Below the pieces are notes generated by a model that was not told the origin of the DNA, ran no database searches, and was given only the letters and a program-made list of their open reading frames with translations. A stretch of 64,000 bases of DNA from Annona cherimola (lineage: Eukaryota > Streptophyta > Magnoliopsida > Magnoliales > Annonaceae), in contig CM059971.1 in the NCBI GenBank assembly GCA_030490835.1, positions 43,200,012 to 43,264,011 of the forward strand, read 5' to 3'. Both the position numbers and the translations under genes were made by a program. This document shows, one piece after another, positions 56,908 to 64,000 of the stretch. Position 1 is the stretch's first letter. Every line of letters starts with the position of its first letter.

Positions 56908-58627
56908 TGTTGGAAACATGTGGAAAATAAGCCAAGTCTATGTTTTGATGATTAACAAATCAATTTGAGTAAGTTTTGGTTACTAACATGTTTGTGGAAA
57001 TGACTTAAGGTTATAAATTTGAAGATTATAAAGCATGGCAAGTCAAGTCGATTTCCAAGTCGACTCAAGCATCGACTTAGGCCAAGTCGATCCCCAAGTC
57101 GACTCAAGAAGCGACTTCAAGACGTCATTCCCTTCCAGAGTTGAAATCGAGAATGAGAGGTGCCAAAGTCGCATCCCAAGTCGACTCCGCTTGCGACTTG
57201 GGTGAAGTCGCAGACCAAGTGGACTCCAACATCGACTTTGAAACGTCATTTCCTTCCAGAGTCGAAATCGAGAACGAGAACTGCCGAAGTCGCATCCCAA
57301 GTCGACTCCGCTTGCGACTTGAGGTGAATTCGCAGACCAAGTTGACTCCAGTAACGACTTGGAGGCGTCATTTCTGTCCAGAGTTGAAACCGAGAACAAG
57401 GACTGCCGAAGTCGCATCCCAAGTCGACTCCGCATGCGACTTGGGTGAAGTCGCAGATCCAGTCGACTCCGACTTCGACTTCAATACGAAAACATGCAGA
57501 TCAAGATAAATAGTAGATTTAAGAGTTTCAAAAGAAGTTGAAGGTAAAAGACAACTCAAGTACTAAAGAACTTAAGAAAAGGAATCCAAGGTATTTTATG
57601 AGAAAGGGAGAACATTCAATATGAAGAAAATCTAATGATCAAAGTCATCTCTGAAGATTTCAAGTTCATCAAGCAAGCTGCCGAGGTGAAGTCGCACCCG
57701 AAGTCGACTCCACCTGCGACTTGGGTCAAGTCGAGGACCAAGTCGACCCAGTTAGAAACTTGAAGGAGTTGCAAACAGGCAAAGTCGCACCCGAAGTCGA
57801 CTCCATCTGCGACTTGGGCGAAGTCGCACCCAAAGTCGACTCCACCTGCGAATTGGGTCGCAACGGTCGAAAAATTTTCGAACGTTGGCGCATTAAATGC
57901 GCGCCACCTACCTCCAAACGTTCGGATTCCCTCCACAATTATAAAAGGCATTCAATATGAACGAGGAGGGTAGCTGAGAATCATTGAATGTGCATAACTC
58001 CTATCTTCAAGAGCATTAAGTGATCAAGCCATCATAAAGAAGAAGAACTCTGAGTTCAAACTGGTAAGAGCTTCTTATTGAATCATCAACACTGCTGTAC
58101 AAAGTTCTTCTCTGTGCCAAATCTGCCTCTACACAACAGTAACGTGTAGAAACTTTCTTTTATTCTTATTGTTGTATTGAACTTGGTTTTGCTTGGGTAG
58201 CTAAGAACAAGTGTAAGCAAAGTAGTGTGTGTTTGGAGTGGAACTCGTCACCTACTTGTGCTGTGGTTGTATATGCCCCCTAGAGCTAGAATCTAGAAGA
58301 GAGCAGAGGCTCTGGTTGTATATGCCCCCTAGAGCTAGAATCTAGAAGAGAGTGGAGACTCTAGTTGTATTCGCGGAATACATAGTGGAACCCAAGTCAC
58401 ACGGGGTGTGAGCTTGGAAGAGTGGAGTATGGTGGTTGCCCGAACCACTATAAAATCTTGTGTGTTCATTCTTATTTCTACTCTCTACACTATATTGCTT
58501 TTCACTTTGTTTCTTCATAAAGGGGACTAGATTAATCCGGGGTAATGTTTCTGTTTAAGTTGAAAATTTTAAAATACCCAATTCACCCCTCCCCTCTTGG
58601 GTAATTGCCATTAACTCGAGACCAACA
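56908..58627 (+). mobile_element. SIRE-like copia solo LTR
   Basis: A 1720-bp LTR, TGTTGGAAACATG to GACCAACA, with a perfect 5-bp duplication gtaac (56903-56907 and 58628-58632). It is homologous to the LTRs at 18674 and 25314 but in opposite orientation and clearly more divergent. It holds three copies of a ~121-bp repeat (57119-57485), more AAGTCGCA/GTCGACTC modules at 57680-57860, a TATA box (ATTATAAAAGGC, near 57938) and a duplicated ~49-bp leader segment (about 58265-58365). No internal region remains, so LTR-LTR recombination is likely. Confidence 0.9.
57119..57485. repeat. Three-copy ~121-bp minisatellite in copia solo LTR
   Basis: Copies are marked by CGTCATT at 57123, 57244 and 57366. 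Each contains TCCAGAGT and AAGTCGCATCCCAAGTCGAC. The copies are diverged by several bases each. Open frames on both strands here reflect the repeat, not genes. Confidence 0.85.
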
Positions 58628-58632
58628 GTAAC

Positions 58633-60100
58633 CGCTTGCACCTGCTCCTTAGGGTTTATTTCAGGCTGGCTAGGGAGTTTGCCCTGGTTTCTTTGGGATG
58701 AGGCTATGGCATTCTGAGCAATTTAATTTTCAAGCAACTTGATGCGGTTTTGCATTTGCTCCATTCTTTCATCATTTTTCTTGAGCATTAGAATGATATT
58801 TTCGAGCATGGACTTAGTGGGTTGTGCTTGAGGTGGTGCAAGTAAGGCTTGTTGGGTTTGATATGAAGGATGGTTTAGTGGTTTTCTAAGGAAACCAGGT
58901 GGCTTATTATTTTGAGCAAAATTTTGGGTGTTTAACTGGTTTGCCCAAGAAAAATTGAGGTGGTTTCTCCATCCAAGGTTGTAAGTACTAGAGTAAGGGT
59001 TACCATATGCACGAGTATCATACTAGTTGTTGATTGCATTAGCTTGCTCGCCTGTGGTGTCTTTAATGGGAAAACTACACTCAGTTGTGTAGTGTGAAGC
59101 TCCACGGATTTCAAATGAGATGTGTCCAGAAGAAGATGCATTCTGGTCCTTGGATTCCTGCTTCTTTTGCTGCAAATTTTATCAAGTTTATCATGTATAG
59201 CATGTATGGATTCGATATCATATACATTTTCTTGCCAAGAGGTTCCTCGGACATCACCGTACTGAAAATCATAAAGAGCTAAGTCATCGAGGAGTTTGAG
59301 AGCCTTCTCGTCAGTGAGTCGCATGAATCGGGCACCAGCAGCTGAATTGACGGCATTTCAGCTAGGTCGATTGAGTCCATTGAAAAAGTTTTCAATAATA
59401 TCTCCTTGCGAGATACCATGATGAGGGCACTTGCGCTGCAGATCTTTCATTCTTTTCCATGCATCATATAGGGTTTCGCCATCTTTTTGGACGAACTGAT
59501 TGATCTCATCTCTGATTTTTCTAGTTTTATTTAGTGGAAAGAATTTTTCCAGGAATATAGTAGAAAGCTCATCCCATGTGTTGAAAGTGTCGGGCAATAT
59601 AGAATAGAACCATTCGCTTGCCCTATCTCGAAGAGAAAATGGGAAAAGCTACAGACGAATTAACTCTCGTGGGATGTTTTGCACCCTGACCATGTTGCAC
59701 AATTACAGAATTTAGTGATGTATACAGTTGGGTTTTCAGAGGGAAGTCCTGCAAATCGGTCCTATTGAACCATCCGGATGAGACCGGGATTTAGTTTAAA
59801 ATTTCTTCCATCAATCTCTGGTTCGACTATGCATGATCGGAATCCATGAGGGTTCGGGCGGTTCCAATCGCTAAGTGTCATCCTTCTTGGAGGAGCGTTG
59901 TCTAGCCTTCCTCCTGCTCTTGATGTGGTGTGTTTTGATTATTGCGTTCTGCCATGGTGTCTTCAGGATATTTATGCTGCTTGTAATCACGAATTCTTCT
60001 CCTAAGAGAACGTTCAATCTTAGGGTCAGCAACAAAAAGTTTTTTAGCTAGTTGTTTTACAAAGTTTCGAGTATGTAGGTGCATATAAAGATTAACTAGC
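58633..60100 (-). pseudogene. Athila copy C gag
   Basis: The N-terminus is open at 59902-60084 (MHLHTRNFVKQLAKKLFVADPKIERSLRRRIRD). The next part, to 59600, is degenerate. The Retrotrans_gag core lies at 59358-59597 (DTFNTWDEL, FLEKFFPLNKT, ETLYDAWKRMKDLQRKCPHHG). It stops at TGA after NRPS, the same codon as in copy B. RLTDEKALKLLDDLALYD follows at 59324. Frameshifts then mix frames up to the Gln-rich linker near 58640. The ATG near 60084 is the likely original start. Confidence 0.82.
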
Positions 60101-60173
60101 TCATTTTAGAACAATAAAACCAAATAAAAATAAAGAAAGTATCTAAAAACAAAATTTAAAGCAACGCCGAAAT

Positions 60174-60191
60174 TCCCCGGCAACGGCGCCA
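60174..60191 (-). other. Primer binding site, tRNA-Asp
   Basis: The minus strand reads TGGCGCCGTTGCCGGGGA, a perfect 18-nt complement of the 3' end of plant tRNA-Asp. It is separated from the LTR by seven bases (AGTATTT in element sense). It is the intact reference for the altered PBS at 28475 and 43133. Confidence 0.9.
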
Positions 60192-60198
60192 AAATACT

Positions 60199-62135
60199 TG
60201 TTTGCAATCTCACCACAAGTGCACGGGTCGTAGATTGTAGTATATAAATTATCGTTCCACAGAGAATTTGGGCCTATAAATTTTGCTTTTAAACGCTTTC
60301 GTGTTGGATATGGAGAAAATATAGCAAATAAAATAGAAAAGTGGGGAGGAAATACAGTAAATAAAAGGAAAAGAAAATAAACAAAATGGGAAGAGAAAAT
60401 TGCAAATTAAAAATTAGTAGAGAAAACGAGAATGCGAGTATCTAGGGTTTAGGATTTCACATGCGTCTTTTGCAACGGGTAGTAGTATAATTATTTAATT
60501 TGGATATTGTTTGTTAAAGGAGAAAAAACCCTAATTTATCCTTGCACCTTCTCTCGAAACCTACTAGCCCTTATTTTCTTAACCACCTATTCTCTTGGGA
60601 TTAAGTTAATTAGAGTCTATTAAGTTCTGTGGTTTGTTCATCGAATTCCTCAAGGTTATCACGCCTATTCTCATGGTCTTAGATTTTCAGGTTTAATATC
60701 TTGATTATCGTATATTAGGCTTTCACCTCTCGATTTCATCACCTAATATATGGAATCATGCCAAAGTACAGGGCCATGTATAAAGCAAGCATAAAAATCA
60801 CAAGATATTAAATTAACAACAATATCCATCAGAAATGAATTAAGAATCTACACCACGCTACATTATATGCATGCTACGTCCTAAACCCTAGATTTAAGAT
60901 TTAGCCAAACATGTTTAAGTCCGAAATAAAATTAAAATTACAATCCATCTTAAACAAGATAATTAAAATTAAAAAAAAAGAAAAGATAGAAAAGCTTATT
61001 GGTTTGAAGCCCCGATGGTGTGTCGGCCGCTCCACGCAACTTGCCAATCTTCCTTTTTGCTCGTGCTCTCCACCTCTTTGCTCTTTCTCTTTTTCTCTCA
61101 AAATTTCTGCCCGTGAATTTTCTCTGCTCTGGAGCTCTCTGATTCAAACCCAATTGATGGAAATTTTCTTTATGGTGCTCGTTGGAATTTTTTGCTCCGG
61201 TACGTTCTGTGTGAATTTTCTATCTGCTCTTGGAATGCACCTCCCCTTTTCTGCTCTGGTACACTCTTTTTATAGCTGGGTACCTCAATTGTTGTGGGCC
61301 CCACTATTTAATGCAATTCACGCAATGGATCATGCTGGAAATATTGCATATGGACAGCTAGACAAATTGATGGACATCCCATCACCTATGTGAAATTTTA
61401 ATGTTTGAAATTAATGGTTGGCGATGAATATTTGGACTGTTGTTGACAAGGAGTGGACAACTAGAAATTTCTAGTTTGTTCAAGTAATGCATGTTGAATT
61501 TTCAGACAACTTGGATTTTGAGATGAGAGGTAATTCAACTGCTGGAAAATAGATGAATGGTTTGGATTTGATTATGTCGACAACTTGGACAGATGGACGG
61601 CCAATTGGTCTTAATGAAATTTACGGATGATTAAAAATTCAGTTGAAATTAATGGATGGCTGAAAACTTCCAGATTGGCTGATCATAGGCAGTGCTTATT
61701 TCTGGTTTAATTGGACGTTGAATTACTTGAGCTTTGCACGGCTAGAAAAATTGGACGACTGATTTTTCAGAAGCATTGGATGGATTAGATCTGCTGGACG
61801 TGATCAAATGGTTAATTTGGGCGGTGGAAAAACTGGCAGCTGAGCACGTGAATTTGCATGGATATTAGTGGGGTCCATTTCAGATAATGATCACATCGAT
61901 GTGGGAGTTGCAATGGCTATGGACATGGCAGAGCTGATGCTGGACCTCTTGTATTACGTGAATTGTTGCTGATTAATTAGACAACCTGAAACGGTGTAGA
62001 ATTTCTGGATTTCTTGTTGGCTGAATTTAATTTGGACGTGGACAGCTTAGTGATGGTTGGGATTAATGGATTTTAAACATCCAAATCAACGAATGGATTT
62101 CAAGGGGCTGGACCTGATGGCTTGTGGGGTCCATC
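60199..62135 (-). repeat. 5' LTR of Athila copy C, distal end missing
   Basis: It starts TGTTTGCAATC on the plus strand (the LTR 3' end) and runs right about 1.94 kb. Between about 60272 and 61697 it is homologous to the 1441-bp array unit in the same orientation, making it the best single-copy reference for that unit. It keeps the palindrome CTAGAAATTTCTAG (61462-61475). It ends near 62135, where copia pol begins, so the U3 terminus is lost. Confidence 0.85.
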
Positions 62136-64000
62136 ATGATAAAATGAGCAGCATAGTCTTTAGTGGCAAAAGACATGGAAATATATATTTGGTTTGTCTT
62201 GACGAATTTGATGGAAAATGTCTTATAGTCATCGAAAATGATCCATGGATATGGCATAAAAGGCTTAGACACATAAACATGTCAAATATTAAAACTTTGT
62301 GGAAAAAGAGCCTAGTGGAATGATTATCAAAGCTTAAATATGACAAAGACAAAATTTGTAAAGCTTGTCAACTATCCAAGCAACCCAAGATGTCATTTTC
62401 CATCAAAAAGAAAATTTCAACAACTAGGCCATTTGAGCTATTACATATGGATCTTTACGGGTCATCCGACATTTTAACTCTTTGTGGGAAAAAGTAAGTA
62501 TTTGTTATAGTTGATGATTTCTTAAGATTTACATGGATAATTCTCTTAGCTAGCAAAGATGAAGCATTTTCTATGTTTGTCACTTTTTCAAATTTGGTGC
62601 AAAATGAAAAACAAAACACAATCATTTCCATTAGAAATGATCATGGTGGTGAATTTGAAAATAGACGATTTATAGAATTTTATAATGAGAAAGAAATTCA
62701 CCACATATTTTTTGTACCAAGAACTCCCCAACAAAATGGGGTAGTTGAAAAGAAACATAGGACAATACAAGAGATGACTAGAACTATGCTAAATGAGAGC
62801 AAATTATCGAAACGATTTTGGGGTGAAGTTGTAAGTACAACATGCCATGTATTAAACCGTGTTACCATAAGAGCTATCTTGAAAAAGACCCCATATGAAC
62901 TATGGAAAGGAAGAAAACCAAACATATCATATTTCCATGCTTTTGGTTGTACCTGCTATGTGTTGAACAACGGAAAAACTAACTTGGAAAAATTAGATGC
63001 CAAAAGTGATGAGGCAATATTCCTTGGTTATTCATCAAATAGCAAAGCATATAAAGTCTTTAACAAGAAAAATCAAATAGTAGAAGAATTAGTACATGTT
63101 GTATTTCATGAATTTAACCAAAATTCGAAAAAGGAGGATGAGTTGAGTGATGCAGATGAGGCGTCAAGGAACCCAAAAGTGGAACGACTAGAACAACAAG
63201 GAGAAGCCAAAGCAAAACAAGAGCATTCCATAGAGGAAAGGGTAAGTGAAGGTAATAATTCCTCTAAACCTCCAACAGATTAAAATTAAAAAATGATCAT
63301 CCAATTGAGCAAGTTATTAGCAATATCTATGAAAGAGTAAAAACTAGAAGGTCAAGACAAAATATTTGTCAAGAATTTTCCTTTGTGTTGAAAATTGAAC
63401 CAACCTCCATTGATCAAGATTTTAATGATGAAAACTGAATTGTTGTAATGCAAAAAGATCTAAATCAATTTGAAAGAAATAATGTTTGACACCTAGTTCC
63501 TAGACCCAAGGATTGCACGGTTATTGGTACCAAATGGGTTTTTAGGAATAAATTAGACGAAAGTGGGCTTGTGATAAGAAACAAAGTCAGATTAGTAGCC
63601 AAAGGATATTCCCAATAAGAGAGAATTGATTTTGAAGAATCCTATACTCCTGTGGCTAGATAAGAAGTCATACGCATCTTACTAACTTTTGCTTCTCATA
63701 TGGATTTTAAACTGTTTCAAATGGATGTGAAAAGCGCATTTTTGAATGGTTACTTAAATGATGAAGTATATGTTGAACAACCTCCTGGATTTAAAGAAAA
63801 GGATCAATTAAAATTCATTTTTGAATTAACCAAAGCTTTATATGGACTCAAACAAGCTCCAAGAGCTTGGTATGAAAGGTTAAGTAAGTTTTTGATTGAT
63901 CATGATTTTCAAAGAGAAAAAGTTGATATAACATTATTTATTAAGTATAAGGACAAAAATATTTTAATTGTTCAAATTTATGTAAATGATATAATATTTG
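62136..64000 (+). pseudogene. Copia (SIRE-like) integrase-RT fragment, runs off right edge
   Basis: A second copia copy related to the element at 18674-26926 but diverged. It starts abruptly within the pre-integrase region (IVFSGKRHGNIYLVCLDEFDG, WHKRLRHINM). Integrase follows ([30 protein letters not shown]; open 62573-63283), then RT ([50 protein letters not shown]). Stops occur at about 62321, 62496, 63281, 63436, 63617 and 63661. The catalytic block at the very end reads QIYVNDIIF, with Asn replacing the first Asp. There is no LTR or protease on the left, where it abuts the Athila LTR. Confidence 0.88.

Larger units (their letters stand above)
43199..62135 (-). mobile_element. Athila-type Ty3/gypsy element, copy C
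   Basis: A minus-strand element. Reading leftward it has a 5' LTR (60199-62135, distal end lost), a perfect tRNA-Asp PBS, gag, protease, RT, RNaseH, integrase and PPT at 43204-43216. No 3' LTR in its own orientation follows. It abuts the tRNA-Asp sequence of copy B instead. Two later insertions split it: a Tekay-type element (45910-55395) and a SIRE-like solo LTR (56908-58627). Removing both restores continuous homology to copies A and B. It is the most complete Athila coding region here but carries several stops. Confidence 0.85.

Noticed and set aside
57043..57960. Overlapping open frames on both strands rich in Ser, Arg and Leu
   Set aside because: They come from the ~121-bp repeat and GTCGAC modules of the solo LTR. 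They are open in several frames and show no known domain.

Overview
This is repeat-dense nuclear DNA from a plant, most likely an angiosperm. The evidence is the retroelement content: Athila-type Ty3/gypsy elements primed by tRNA-Asp, a chromodomain Ty3/gypsy element (Tekay/Del type), a SIRE/Maximus-like Ty1/copia element, and several solo LTRs. I find no host protein-coding gene and no intact, presumably functional RNA gene in 64 kb. The species cannot be named from this sequence.

Layout. (1) 1-17890 is a head-to-tail array of a 1441-bp unit, twelve whole periods plus a partial one, with no length change between units. The unit is an internal piece of an Athila LTR in minus orientation, so this is an LTR-derived satellite that continues beyond the left edge. 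(2) 17891-27735 is a plus-strand fragment of Athila pol (copy A, protease to reverse transcriptase). It is split by a complete minus-strand SIRE-like copia element at 18674-26926 (TSD ctacc). (3) 27736-43125 is plus-strand Athila copy B: truncated 5' LTR, PBS, gag, protease, a deletion removing most of RT to integrase, PPT and 3' LTR. The 3' LTR is split by two very long solo LTRs of a chromovirus-like family (33701-37138 plus, 37994-42798 minus). (4) 43126-43198 follows the 3' LTR of copy B and holds the PBS continued into 66 nt of a tRNA-Asp(GTC) sequence, as if the tRNA primer had been copied past position 58 and kept. (5) 43199-62135 is minus-strand Athila copy C, tail to tail with copy B. 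It is split by a Tekay-type element (45910-55395, TSD gaaag) and a SIRE-like solo LTR (56908-58627, TSD gtaac). (6) 62136-64000 is a plus-strand copia pol fragment that runs off the right edge.

The nesting order is readable because the Athila copies serve as empty-site references for one another. Athila copies are oldest; the chromovirus-like and SIRE-like elements entered them later. The complete SIRE-like element is young: its LTRs differ by about six substitutions and one 24-bp repeat difference by eye. None of the coding regions is intact. Many breaks are C-to-T type changes (CGA or TGG to TGA), as expected for methylated, silenced repeats.

The two observations most worth attention are the LTR-derived tandem array, with variants shared between neighbouring units and a heat-shock-element-like palindrome plus TATA box in each unit, and the tRNA-Asp read-through beside an LTR, with a mismatch exactly at the normally methylated A58.
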